Positions 44,081 to 56,137 of a DNA stretch of 64,000 bases are shown here, piece after piece (position 1 is the stretch's first letter; the number at the start of each line of letters is the position of its first letter). Both the position numbers and the translations under genes were made by a program. The notes under the pieces are model-generated. The model worked only from the letters and a program-made list of their open reading frames with translations, was not told the DNA's origin and did not search any database. Origin of the DNA: Rosa chinensis (Eukaryota; Streptophyta; Magnoliopsida; Rosales; Rosaceae); the NCBI RefSeq assembly GCF_002994745.2, contig NC_037093.1, positions 67,227,510 through 67,291,509 of the forward strand, given 5' to 3'.

Positions 44081-44970
44081 GTCTCTCTTTTCCTCGCAAA
44101 GTTTGGTACCAGCTGAATTAAGAAATTGGAGATAATATGAGATGAGAAGGTCACCACGTATTATATAGTTTATATACTACGATCTTCAATTTGGGTTATA
44201 CCTGGGGAAGGAAATGGACCAATGGTAGTGAGATTGGCGTGGCCCAATTGGGAATCAACATCTCATCGCGCAGTTGTATTTTGACCGAGGAGTAGAGTTT
44301 CGAATGCTATTCCTCTGCACTTCAGGAAGCGTCAGTATCAGGGAATGGAATTTCAATTAGGACACTCGGTAACTTCCCAGCAAAACATATAGCACATAAT
44401 CTAATGTTATCAGGTTCTCTTCGGTCTACTAATCGAGTGACAATATATAATTAAAAGTGTTCAACTAAACAATTATGTTGAGTGACAAACTGACAATAGA
44501 AGTTATTATAAACGAAGCCTCAATTGTTGTTGACTATAAAATATAAATGACTAGAGTTATTGTGACAAGAAAATGCCTCGATATTCAGCCAGAAAATGCT
44601 AGGGCCCATCATTTTTAGTGACAATGAGTTTTTTCTTTGTTCACTTTTGGGGCTCTCTTTAATCAAAATATGTTTATGGGCTTTGCAAAATTTGAATTTT
44701 ATCAGATATTGAGCCTTACTAAACAAGGCATTATCTCAACCTGAGACCTAACAGTGCTGCTGATTGCGGGGCTGTATGAACTCCATGTATAATAATCATT
44801 GTATATATTTAGTCTACAAATATATGGAGCCCATCTAAAATCATATGTCAATGTATTGATAAACTGTAAATTTCCGTTGACGTTAGATAAATAGATAACA
44901 TATATTACTTCACAAGACTAAACAAGTTTAGGGGTTAAACCAACATAACATGCACTGGAAGTCTACTAGT
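44081..44970. other. Intergenic DNA
   Basis: Promoter side of the methyltransferase and 3' flank of the F-box fragment. No gene seen. Confidence 0.4.
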
Positions 44971-45557
44971 CTAGAACAGCTTGCTTCCATAAGAAAAGAC
45001 AGAAAGATGCTTGAGTTCTGATAGGCTCCTTCCCAGCTGCAAAGCCACCTTCATTTCAAGCACTTGCCCATTCTCCCTTCTCCCAACTTCTTTTTCTCTT
45101 AAATTTGCTTCTATGGTCTCTTGTATGAGCCTAAAGAAACCAGCATTGCTTCTATACATTTCAACCACCATTCCAACTTGACCCCCATGCTCTATTGTGT
45201 TCACCACACTTGCCAAAGCTCCCCCAATGACTCCTACCATCCCGCTCCAAACTCCATAAATACTAGAACCCAAAAAAGCAGATCCCAAAGCTGCAAGCCC
45301 TGTTAAAAGAGGGCCAGAAATGGCTAGAATTCTGTTAATTTTCAAGGCTACCTCGGTCAACCTCAGGTACTCTGGCACATCCTTGCTCTTCAATACCCCA
45401 ACAATCTCTGTCATTTCCTCTTCAAGTTTTGCACTCCAACTGTTGGATCTATTTGCCAATCTTCCTTCAATTCCTTGATCAGGTACTCCTCGTCGGCTAA
45501 GCTGCTTCTGTTGCGGCCACCATATTGCAGGCTCCACAGTTTTGGGAAATTTCTTAA
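44971..45557 (-). pseudogene. C-terminal fragment of an At4g22030-like F-box protein
   Basis: About 195 codons: KKFPKTVEPAIWWPQQK, ALKINRILAISGPLLTGLAA, GSAFLGSSIYGVW, GVIGGALASVVNTIEHGGQV and GMVVEMYRSNAGFFRLIQE are the conserved end of this plant family, including its hydrophobic stretch. The N-terminal part, with the F-box, is absent. The frame is cut exactly at a MITE (45558), and what lies beyond the MITE belongs to another gene. Confidence 0.8.
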
Positions 45558-45884
45558 GAGCAACTCCAACCATGGAGTCAAAAGCCAAAATGGCTCCCCC
45601 AGTCAAAATCCATCATCTCCAACAATAGCCAAGATAGAGTCGTATTGGCTTTTGAGCGAAAATGGGAGTCAAAATGACTACACATTGTAGAACGAAAGCC
45701 ATATGTGGTGAGACATGAATTAAGATGGGCCACAGCAGCATGTGCTAAATTTATGAAATGACTTTGGTTTTTGATGAAAGATAGTTGGAGATGCAAAATA
45801 TGAATGAATAGTTGGATATTTGACACTAGGGGAGCCAAATTTTGCAAATGACTTTGGCTTTTGACTCCATTGTTGGAGATGCTC
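45558..45884. mobile_element. PIF/Harbinger-like MITE
   Basis: 327 bp with imperfect inverted ends: GAGCAACTCCAACCATGGAG, then TCAAAAGCCAAA; inverted right end GAGCATCTCCAACAATGGAG, then TCAAAAGCCAAA. It is flanked by the 3-bp TAA on each side (45555-45557 and 45885-45887). Three-base TWA duplications are typical of PIF/Harbinger. It has no coding capacity. Confidence 0.82.
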
Positions 45885-45887
45885 TAA

Positions 45888-46286
45888 CAGATCTATAAGC
45901 GGATAAATCAGGTGGAACGTGATTTTAATATCAGGTAAGCTCATTATCTTGTTAAGAAATAGATTTTTTATTTTTTCTTTCTCAGTGCGGCTATTGATTT
46001 TTGGATGCTTGTAAACTTTCAGTACTTTAGTGACATTTTTTTACGTAGGTCAATTATTCGAGATCAGATTATCCCCCATGTAGTTTCATGGTTTACAGGG
46101 GAGGCTATTGAGAGAGATGACTCGTCAGATGATGAAGACCGATACCTTGGACATGAAGCTCAATTTGATGATGAAGACGATGATGATTATGAAGATCTTG
46201 ATGATGGATTAGACTCTGAGGATGAAGAAGACATGGAAAATTACAATTATTATCAAGTGAAAGATGAAAATATAGATTTAATTTGA
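45888..46286 (+). pseudogene. NAP1 (nucleosome assembly protein 1) C-terminal fragment
   Basis: Exon 45888-45934 (QIYKRINQVERDFNI) joins in phase, across GTAAGC...ACGTAG, to 46049-46286 (SIIRDQIIPHVVSWFTGEAI, then a long Asp/Glu tail ending NIDLI). IRDKIIPHAVSWFTGEA and an acidic C-terminus are diagnostic of NAP1 histone chaperones. Everything upstream, including the histone-binding core, is missing; the fragment begins at the MITE. Confidence 0.8.
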
Positions 46287-46459
46287 AAGCTGAGAGTGCA
46301 TATTTGGTATATGCTGAGTAGTTTGTTGGCAGTTTTAGGTTTTATTAGAATGTTTTGAAATGCCCATGTATGTATCATGATGTGCATGTACGCTTGGAAC
46401 TTGGCCGAAATTTAGCTCCCTATCTCAGAAATTGTATTACAAACCCTAATTCTTCTCCA

Positions 46460-46610
46460 ATAATCGAACTTGCATTATCATTATACTGCAACCATTGATG
46501 AAGATAGAGTTCAATTGAATTTTCATATATCGAACAGGAACTCTAAGCAAGGAAGACTCATATAATCGAACTTGCATTATCATTAATTATATTGCAACCA
46601 TTGACGAAGA
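46460..46610 (+). repeat. Short duplicated sequence next to tRNA-Pro
   Basis: TAATCGAACTTGCATTATCA and GCAACCATTGA(T/C)GAAGA occur twice, about 93 bp apart, and a related copy lies at 33526-33572. Confidence 0.7.
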
Positions 46611-46654
46611 CAAAAAAAAAAAATTGTAGAAGAAGTAACAAAGCGAGATTAAAA

Positions 46655-46726
46655 GGGGCATTCCGAGAATCGAACTCGGGACCTCTCGCACCCAAAGCGA
46701 GAATCATACCACTAGACCAAATGCCC
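46655..46726 (-). tRNA. tRNA-Pro (anticodon UGG)
   Basis: 72 nt, no intron. The acceptor stem is GGGCATT/AATGCCC, the anticodon loop CTTTGGG is centred on TGG, and the T arm contains GTTCGATTC. A T4 terminator follows directly (plus strand AAAA at 46651-46654). Confidence 0.97.
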
Positions 46727-48085
46727 ATCTTGTTAATGGTGCTGCATTATAATCTAATCATTTAATTCTCATATAAAAATAATGGAAGCAGAAGTCAATG
46801 TGGGACAGTACAATTATGCATCACCCATGGAATCGGCTGGCATGTCATGATCATGGAGTGTGGTCGAAGAATTGGCGCAAGAGACCACGTTGTCGCGTCC
46901 AAAAAATAATGCCTCAAAATCGATTTATTTATCGACATGCATTTGATATATTATTGGAATGTTACTTCATAAAATATATATAATTTATGCCTTATGTCTA
47001 AAACAATGGAATATTACGTTGAAGCTTAAGCATTTTGGATTCAAAATTATTATACTAAAAGTAATAACAATGTACTTTTAGATATGAAAGATATGAACTA
47101 TGAAGAAAGAATTGTAGAATGACCTTTTAGAATATGGCTTTTATTTTACTAGCTGTGCACCCCCCTGTATTGGAATCCCGGAGGAAAGGTATCTTTCATC
47201 TTTTAGAGTAGAAGAATGCAAAGCCAGGTAGATGAAATGCTGGCATTTGAAGGACATGTAGCATCAAACTAAAGGAAAAAAGAATGATTGATGCAATTCC
47301 TTTAAGCTCAATTTTTCTAAAAGGTTTCTCAGGTCAGATGTGTTACCCATTATTGCTACTCATACATGTATCCCACTAATTAGTGTCCCACAGCCAACTA
47401 AAATGGAACTTAATCAAAGCAATGAAATTATAAATAGTCATGTTTTTTTCTGAATAAAGCTCAACTGATCAACTAATTATTGAATGGGACGTGTATTATG
47501 TATATATATGTTGGCCAGCTATTAATTTCATGATGAAGTCATCAAGTTTGGGGCACAATCCCACGTGGTGTTATTTTCCAGCTGGCATCTCATAATGCAT
47601 AATGAAGGCAAATGTATGGTTTATATGTATTTAGAGGATGGGCGGGGAATTCTCAGAGGTGGGACAAACCTTTTGATCTTTCGGAATTGAGGTTGAGACA
47701 ATAACTATCTTCAAAAACCAACTTTGCCTAATCTAATCCGTTACTTGATTTATGCAATGAAAAATGGTTCATATGTACTTAATACTTGTTTGATCAATCT
47801 GTCACTTTAATTGCATAGATGTACTAAAAATGAGCTCGTGGACAAATGATGAAGCTGAAAAAAAAAATATCTAACAGACAGTGGTAGGTGAGTGCTTAAA
47901 AATTGGGACACCATGATTGTTTTTCAGCACCCAACTTTAATCTGTCTACACATTTCTTGCTTTTTGGTCCCTGCAACCCCCATATTCTCTACTCTCTATC
48001 GTTCATTTTCCTCATCAATCTCTCCTCAGCTCAGAAAGAGTAGGAGTCAATAGGAAAAACAAGAAGAAGAAGAGAAGAAGAAGAA
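46727..48085. other. Intergenic DNA and WLIM1 promoter
   Basis: No gene seen. The last few hundred bases would be the WLIM1 promoter and leader, ending in a GAAGAAGAAG-rich tract before the start codon. Confidence 0.45.
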
Positions 48086-48736
48086 ATGGCATTTGCAGGA
48101 ACAACCCAGAAATGCATGGCTTGTGACAAAACTGTGTATCTGGTTGATAAGCTCACAGCTGATAACAGAATCTATCACAAGGCCTGCTTTAGATGCCACC
48201 ACTGCAAAGGAACCCTCAAGGTATTTATAGAATATAGTATTTATATTCAATTAATTACAGTGTCAACACTAATTTTCATAATCACTCACTTGAATTAGCA
48301 ACATTGTTTTCTTGTGTTTTTCATGAGTGTTCACAGTGATTTTGAGATCAAAATGGATCTCATAGCTTGTAGTAGGCCATAGAGTGCTAATCACAATAAT
48401 ATGTTTTGGTTCAGTAAAACTATTTCTTCAAATTTCCATTTGTATGATCAAGTTGCTTCTTTCTCGTTTAGAGTAAACTCTGTTATATGTTGCTTATCCT
48501 GTATACATTTTCTTGAACATTGAATATCTAGAAAATTGAACCGCATCTTGATATTACAGAATCATAGATCAGACCCCAAAATTTGATAAAGGGATATAGT
48601 TCTTAGCTCAAACCCGAGAACTGAACTAGACATTTGAGACTGTCAGACTTAAAAATTCTGGCTTTGTTCTATCTAGGATCTATCTAGAAATTGTTTCCTT
48701 TTTGAGATCTTACTTTTCATCTGTTGCTTCCATGTG

Positions 48737-48785
<49 letters not shown>

Positions 48786-49645
48786 CTAGTTTGCCAAAAT
48801 GTAGCTTTGTATATTAAAACAAACAGCCAATAATTCCAACTTGCACAGTATATACTTGTGGTAATTTCTTACGGAATTTTATCAAATTTGCAGCTCAGCA
48901 ACTACAATTCATTTGAGGGAGTACTTTACTGCAGGCCACACTTTGATCAACTCTTCAAAAGAACTGGCAGTCTTGACAAAAGCTTTGAAGGTAAAACCTG
49001 ATAGCATTCGCCAAAGTAACCAACATTACTTTCTCTCTAAGTGGCCTACTTGGATCAATTTCATATTGTATTTTATTTTCCTTTTCAGGCACACCAAAAA
49101 TTGTAAAACCAGAGAGACCTGTTGATAATGAGGTGTGTTCCCCAGAAGTCAATAATGATAGCCTATGCATTATACACAACTTCTTAATATCTATTCAGCA
49201 TCGATCTTGACATTGACCTGTTTTAACAGAAAGCAGTGGCTAAAGCTTCAAGCATGTTTGGTGGAACCAGGGATAAATGCTTTGGCTGCAAGAAAACTGT
49301 TTATCCAACAGAAAAGGTAACACCAACTTCTAGCCGTAACTAATTAATATCACATCATACAGTTTACTCACTAGCAGAAAAAGCAAGCAAGATTAACGCC
49401 TTTGAAATTTGATTGATTAAAAGGTTTCGGTGAATGGAACTCCCTACCACAAGATGTGCTTCAAATGTACACATGGAGGGTGTACAATCAGCCCATCGAA
49501 CTACATTGCACATGAGGGCCGCCTCTACTGCAAGCACCACCACACCCAACTCATCAAGGAGAAAGGAAACTTGAGCCAACTCGAGGGTGGTGGTGACCAT
49601 GATGAGAAAGTAGTCGGTGCCACAGAAATTGCTCCTGAAATATGA
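48086..49645 (+). CDS. WLIM1: LIM domain protein WLIM1
   Basis: Five exons: 48086-48220, 48894-48990, 49089-49132, 49230-49316 and 49424-49645, giving 194 residues. The first LIM domain begins CMACDKTVYLVDKLTADN with CFRCHHC and ends at YCRPHFDQL. The second is CFGCKKTVYPTEK, CFKCTHGGCTISPSNY and CKHHH. The start MAFAGTTQK and the ending KEKGNLSQLEGGGD are those of plant WLIM1. Plant two-LIM proteins bundle actin filaments and also enter the nucleus. All zinc ligands are present. Intron 1 contains a (TA)20 microsatellite. Confidence 0.96.
48741..48780 (+). repeat. (TA)20 microsatellite in WLIM1 intron 1
   Basis: Forty bases of perfect TA repeat, likely to vary in length between individuals. 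Confidence 0.95.
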
Positions 49646-50336
49646 TCCGAAACAAAATATATGGATGATAAACAAGCCCTTTTTCTATGCCCTCTATTAT
49701 CGATGCTGTTGTCCCTCATACTTTACCATTTCCTTGCAATCTAAGTTGGTGGAATCCTATATAGAATTCTAGTGTGCGGGTTCATTTGTTGTTTTCAGGT
49801 TTTGCTGTGAGGTTGTGTATGCATTTCCTCAGATGAGATGCCAAATGAGGCTTATTTGTACTCTCTATTTTGTTCTTACTGGTTTTCAATGTATGTTGAG
49901 AACTCCTGACACTGAAGGAGCAGTTCATATATGAAGCCAAGTGCTTAATTAACCATTGTGAAAGCTAGCCTAGCCAGTTTTACAAAGCAATAAATTTGGT
50001 TATTTTGCACCCGTTCCCCAAGGCTGGACCTGTAAGGGCAGCAGCGAGATATGCAGATTTTCATGGGAAGAACCGAAAATTGAAGAACCAAACCGGATCA
50101 AAAGCTAGCCACTTTTCCAAAGCAATTAACTTAGAATAGAAGTTCACTTGTGAGCCAAGAGGTAATTGAACAGATCACTGACCAAGTTATGCCAGCATTC
50201 TTATTACTGTGATGTCCATAAATATTGTACAGTGCCACAGAGCAGAGTGGCACCCAGCTAAAGTTGGTGTCTGTACAAAAAGAATAACAATTTCCACAAG
50301 GTAGTGTACATCAATAACGCTACTTAAAACTAAAGG
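49646..50336. other. Convergent 3' flanks of WLIM1 and the F-box gene
   Basis: Probably 3' untranslated regions of the two convergent genes; no other feature. Confidence 0.45.
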
Positions 50337-52555
50337 CTACATAATATCAAGAAGACAACCATTCTTGGCAACTTGCTTCAAGTCCCTGATAAAACTGTCT
50401 TGAAGAAACCCAAATCCAAATGTTCCATCCCCGTACTGCCAAACCCTTCCCTGTGCATGCACTGGGTTTGTGGTAGTTCTTAGCATGTATGGAATGGCCA
50501 GATCAAAACTTAAGTTAATGCAAAGAATGCGAGAGACCACTTCAATTCCTGTGAGCTGGAGAATGTGATCTGCTACAGCATTTGGTCGAAGATGTATGCG
50601 ACTATTATATAAACTTTCTTCCTCTGGGAGAAATGGAGACTCCGAAAACGTAGGGTCTGTTGTCCAAAAGACTGGGTCCTTACTGATAACCCGAGTGAAA
50701 CTGCAAATGTGACCAGATGAGTGGCAAACCTTTTGGCAGGAAATGCCCCCAATGTCATCATATGCAACAAGGTAAAATCCCAAGTTCATATCATCATAAA
50801 TTCCCTGCAAACAGAGAAAATTGACCGGGATTCAATTGAGTCACACTTGATATCTCTTTTGAATCCACCATCGGGTAATAAGAAATCAAGAGAAGGAAGC
50901 GAGAATAGAGCAAAAAATCAATCAGTTAACCCTAGAGCTATCTCAAAGTTGGCTGATTATGTTCCTAAAAATGATTGATCCAACCGTGCCCATTAGTTTG
51001 AAATTCTACCAAAATAAATCAAAGAATGATAAGCATCAACTACAATATATACTTCAGCACTAAAAAAGTAACTGCTTCCTGTAGACAGACTTCCATGAAC
51101 ACAAAAAAAAAAAAAAAAAACATAATTTTCAATTGAGCCACACCTTCAAAGCACTTTTAATTTCACCAGCTAATAATTTCACACCACGAAAAGCAGGAGG
51201 GAAACTAGCAAAATCAACTAGTTTAACTCTTGAGCTGGCTGCTTATACACAGTCTGGCTGACTATGTTCCTCAGACCAAACATTCCCAGCACAGAGGCTT
51301 TATAAAATTTTAGCACTTAAAAAAAAAAGAAAAAATCAACGATTCATATAGACAGACTCCCGGTCACAATTGTCATAGGGATTGAAACAGCGCTAATGAC
51401 GATGGGAATAGATCCAGATGCTATTATATTACAGACTAGAGAAAATGTAGCTAACCACCACAGCGACATTGCATGACAGAGTTTCTCAAGGCAACCATTT
51501 CACAATAGGCAAAATGAGGAGCAAAAAGTTAACTTGTTCTCTCCCTAACTAAGCAGAATAACAAACCTAAAGCAGGAACTGATATACATTACACTCATAT
51601 TCCAATTTCAGCTCAAAACATTCAAGTCTAAGAGAGAAAAAGGAACCTTCCAGAGGCCCTGCAAAGGCCGAGCCGGCGTCGGCGAGCAATCAACAATCTT
51701 AACAAAATGCTGAGACTCCAACTTCCTCCTCAACTGCTTCTCCTTCTCTCTTCTCCTCTGCCTCCTCGACGCTCTATCTCCACCAGAACCGGGGCTCGTC
51801 CGGTTCGCAAAGTACTGATAAATCTCCGACATCAACCGGTCAGGCGAGTTCGGCGACGTCCCGGGGGACCCACTCTCGTATCCAATCAAATCCTCACCAA
51901 TCCCACCTTCAATGATACTCACTGCACTCGAACCTCCATTTCTGTTAGCGGCAAAGCTCATATTTTCCTCCACCACAAAATGAGTCTTCCCCATCAAGCT
52001 CAAATTCACCGGCACCAAATCCTTATCGGAGAAATTCGGCCGGCCGGAGTCTAACTCCGCCGCGGAAATCTCCGTCCGCCCTTCCGGGTCGAGAAAGTTA
52101 ACAACCTGGCCCTCCGGCGAGAGGCTCATCCACAAGAACGGCGCCTTCACCACGCCGTAGCTGCCGTCCTTGGCCGGAGAGACACGTGACCCGGTCAGGA
52201 ACGAAGGGCCCCACTCGAAGAAAATCAACGGCGGAGAAGTGGCCTGACCGCCTTGGCGCCAGAATCCGATCAGATTCTCCCACCGGTTCAGGGTCTGGTA
52301 GAGGTTCCGGTACGTGATTTTGCCGCTACCCCATTTCTTGATCTGGGTCTTGGCGCCCCAGCGGCGGTCGCACAGAGAGAACCAGAGCTTGGCGTCGTTC
52401 TTGCAGAGCGAAACGAACCGTTTCGAGGTGCAGGCGAAGCTGGAGATCTCCGGTGGGGTCAGGAAGGAGAGGATGCATAGCTGGACGTCCTCGGGGAAAT
52501 CGGAGAAGGACATTGAGCCGTTCAATTCCTCCATGTTGAGTTTTGGGTCTTCCAT
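50337..52555 (-). CDS. F-box protein, At3g12350-like
   Basis: Two exons, 51647-52555 and 50337-50804, give 458 residues with a phase-0 junction ([21 protein letters not shown]). The F-box is at residues 15-60 ([20 protein letters not shown], then [11 protein letters not shown]). A following region, [20 protein letters not shown] and [19 protein letters not shown], is conserved in this small plant family. The middle contains a low-complexity stretch ([12 protein letters not shown]) and a basic [18 protein letters not shown]. The start is the MEDPKL methionine; an upstream in-frame extension is AT-rich and looks like leader. An SCF role is inferred from the F-box; the substrate is unknown. Confidence 0.88.
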
Positions 52556-52967
52556 GATTGCAAATTTGGGTTGATTTTCAGGGCCAATTTGGGGAACTAA
52601 AAACTGGTGGGAGATTTGAGAGGCGGAAGAGTTGTGTAGGGAACAGTTCAAGTGTTGGATTGGGGTTGGTAGATTCCTGGAGAAGAACGAATCATTCTTC
52701 GATGCGGTGAGCTGATACCTGTAAATGTAGAGTTTCAGTTGGGGTAGAAGTGTAATTGAGCTAGCATGCGACTTATGGTAACTCATTCTTCTTGCCCGTA
52801 ACGTAAGGTAAATTCTATGGCAGAAAATTATGTATATGGTAATCTTACCGGCCAAACAATATATATGGTTATTATATTTGACACATATTTTTCCATCTAA
52901 AGTTCTAAACAAACTATGGTGGAGGCGTGGAGGGCTGTGGCTTGAAGAGAAGGTTGGAATGATTTTT

Positions 52968-53114
52968 TTTTGATTGGGGGGTTAGCCTTTGTAGATTAGG
53001 TAACACCGTAACACACACCCATGCAGGGTATCTTAGCATAGTTGGACTAATCCACTTCATAGGGCAGGAACGCGAACAGGCACAATGCCTCACCGCTGGC
53101 TTGCCACCAAGGCC
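52968..53114 (-). mobile_element. SINE-like retroposon with target duplication
   Basis: In minus sense the body starts GGCCTTGGTGGCAAGCCAGC-like, contains GGATTAGTCC and GGTGTGTGTTACGG, and ends CCCCCCAATCAAAA. It is bounded by GGAATGATTTTT (52956-52967 and 53120-53131). Including AGGT(T/C) the match is 17 bp with one difference. Confidence 0.7.
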
Positions 53115-53131
53115 AGGTCGGAATGATTTTT

Positions 53132-53601
53132 GTTTTTAAAATTTAAAAAATATAACACGTCAATTTTATATAATATAATAATTTTTCACAATTTATTTAA
53201 ATAGGGTGGATGCGTGGTAGTTTATGAAGTTTGAGGTAAAACCCTAAAATATAGGAGGGGAAAACCTAAATGACATTAATGACGCAAGCGTGCAATACTC
53301 AACACGAAAGGTCGATCATCCGCGAGTAGATGAAGGTTTGATACAACAGATTTCGACTTGCAAGTCGAAATTCTAGCAGCTAATGTATGTGACATATAAC
53401 AGAAGAAGTCTGAAGAGAGATTTTGAGAAAACAATATTTGATACGAGCCTCCTTCGTTTTTCCATTGACATTTAGTTCAAGTGTTGAACCAACACAAATA
53501 TGTTTCCAATTAATATACAAAGGAATTAAGTTACCATTTGGCAAGACGTATAGGAATAATAATCACAACTCTTGAATTAGACCTAGAATTATGATACACT
53601 C
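53132..53601. other. Intergenic DNA, EXO70 3' flank
   Basis: No gene seen. Confidence 0.4.
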
Positions 53602-56137
53602 TCACTTTTCACTGGTATTTGACCTAGTCCGTCGAAAGCCCTTAACCGCACCGTCCACCGCCGAGCTCCCTCCCGCCGTCCGATCCCTAGACCCACGCCT
53701 CTTAGGCTTCACCTCCCCACCCCCAAATATCTGACACAGCAACTGCTGAACTGACTCAGGGCTCAAATACGACGACTTCCCCGGCAACGAAACCGAGAAC
53801 GAGTCCAAGAACTCACTGTACGCTGGAACCACAAGCTTCACCGTCGCCAATCTAATCTGCTCCCTCAAATCTTCGTCAGGAATACTATAGTACCCTTTGT
53901 GCCTCTTTGATACATCATCCAAGCCCTTCATAAAAGCCTCCATTTTCGCCCTAACCATTGCTTCCTTGCTCTCCAGCTCCAAATCATCATCTTTCTCCAA
54001 AACCCTAACCAGAGGAACCCACACTATCTTCTGATACATGTAAGCCGATTCCTCTGCTATTACTTTGTAATTTTTCTTCATGTATTGGTCTCCCACGAGC
54101 TTCCCTAGCTCTGTGTTTTTGGTCCTCATGTAAATATACCAGTACGTGTTCATTGCAAAAACATGGGGCAGAGCCAACTTATCGATCCGATAACCCGACC
54201 GTTTCGATTCTACATTCCTCTGCAGAGCTTCCATGATGTGGGAAACGGCATCTCTGAGAAGGTTCTCGTCGGATTCGGGTCTGGACAGAATCCCAGCTTT
54301 CCAAATCTGCTCTGTTCTGAGGACTCTGGCCATGGGAACAGAGTAAGCCTCTGTTGCTAAGTACTTCATGTAATTCACAGCGTACCTTACAATTTTGGGG
54401 ACTGACCCATCTTGCGGGGGAGGTACCCCATCTGAGTTTCCTTCAATTTGAAGCCCAAACTCCCAGAAAACTTTACTCGAAGCGTGAATCAGAAGCTTCT
54501 CGAGTTCTCTGAATCGAACGCAAATGTCAGTCCCTGCTTCACCTTCGAAGACTTGAGAGAATGCAGGCTTGAGTTTCTCCAAGGACTCGAACATGTCTAG
54601 CATCTTGAACAGTTTTTGTGGCTCTTTGCTGCTCCGGGCTACTCCTTCCCCGAATCTGAAGAACACCGCCATGATTTTGTCTGCGATTTTTACAAAGCAT
54701 TCTGGCCAGACCAGCCCATCCATTATGCCTCCCAGTACTTGTTCGCAGAAATTCTTCTCTGAGACCAGCACTGCTTTCACTGCGAGTTCGAAGTGTTGGA
54801 TCCAAAGGGTTATGGCCGTCTCTAAATTCTCCCAAGCCATTTCGTCTATTTCTTCCGGACTGTGTGTTCTTAAGTACTCTGGGTTTAGCCGCATTAGTGC
54901 TTTTGCCACTCTTCTGTATCTCACCTGTTGATCAACAACCATAACCATTCAACGGTTAATTGAGGGAATGCAACTATTTGAAGATTTTGAGCCATGAATA
55001 GCTAGCTTAGCAATTTATAATGATATAATCTTACATTCATCGATTATCTAATAAGCTTCATTAGACCATATTCAGTGCATCTATTTAGAAAGAGCTCTCT
55101 TTAATCGATGTCAATAAATAACGTAAGTATACGACATCCCTCTCACAATATCAGTCACGCAAGTCACACATAATGAGAGACTTGTTGCATACACATGTTA
55201 CTCCTAAGAATATTTTCTCTCCTTAATGGGAAGAGGTGACTTAAACTTCTATAAGAGAAGCTCTTAATTAGTATTTAGTAAGAAATGGTAAGCAAGGTGA
55301 TCAATAATTGTGCTAAAGAAAATTAGCAAATGTTACCTTAACATAAATATCGATGCATATATCCAAACAATCTTCGGCAGCTAGGGTTTGTGAGATCCGC
55401 CTTAGAAGTTCAATTTCCAACTTAGTGCCCAAATTAGAACCCGTGATCACCATCTGATCATCACCTTCATTATCCTTATCTACAGCCTGTGATTGATCCA
55501 CTATATTTTGATGCTTTATTTGCTGCAATATATTCTCATACTCATCCTGCAAATTCAGCAAAGCCTCATCAAGCAGCCCTTCAAATCTCATAGCATCCAC
55601 CTCTGTCTCATACAATGCCTTCAAAGTGGTCAGAGTCTCCCTCAACCGATGGATCCTGTACTGATCAGTCGCCTTCGTCCGGCTCAGAAACTCCACCACC
55701 TCCTGAAGCCTCTGGATCACCGGCTCGCCCTCCTCGCATATGGAGCTTATCGCCGCCTTGAGCTGATCCACACAGTCCACGTACTTGATGAGCGTCTTGA
55801 GCCTCTTGTTCATGTTCTTCTCGTTTGACAACTTCGATGACAAGTCGAGAAGCTTGTCCTGTATAGACTCTGATCGCTTGAAGTTGTCGAGGAGCGCAAG
55901 GGCCGGCGTGACAGCTCGGTTGATTCTGGTTTCCAGGGCCCTGGAGGCCATGGACATGGACTGTAATGGAGCTACTCTTCTTGAGGCTGAGGTTAGAGTT
56001 TCGTCAATGAGGTTAAACTTGTAGTCCATCTTTTTCAGATTCTGCTCCATCAAGGCAGAGGCTTTGAGTAGGGTTCTCAAGTCTGTGCAGGCTAGCTGAA
56101 TGTCAGAGAGCCTTGAATCTTCTTTATTGGTCGCCAT
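53602..56137 (-). CDS. EXO70 exocyst subunit, probably the EXO70I/G branch
   Basis: Two exons, 55337-56137 and 53602-54924, give 707 residues with a phase-0 junction (DIYVK|VRYRRVAKA). The N-terminal half is coiled coil (ACTDLRTLLKASALMEQNLK, AISSICEEGEPVIQRLQEVV). The second exon holds the Exo70 domain (SPEEIDEMAWENLETAITLW, VFFRFGEGVARSSKEPQKLF, VPKIVRYAVNYMKYL, ALPHVFAMNTYWYIYMRTK, AYSEFLDSFSV). The C-terminus is Arg/Lys/Ser-rich and could contact membrane lipid. EXO70 recruits the exocyst to the plasma membrane for vesicle tethering. The N-terminus does not look like EXO70A; the I or G clade is my best guess, and EXO70I in other plants acts in arbuscule formation. The clade call needs a tree. 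Confidence 0.92.

Noticed and set aside
45121..46286. NAP1 and F-box fragments as one fusion gene
   Set aside because: They lie on opposite strands with a MITE between them, so no single transcript can join them.
51707..52574. Several plus-strand frames of 75-115 codons
   Set aside because: Antisense shadows of the GC-rich first exon of the At3g12350-like F-box gene.
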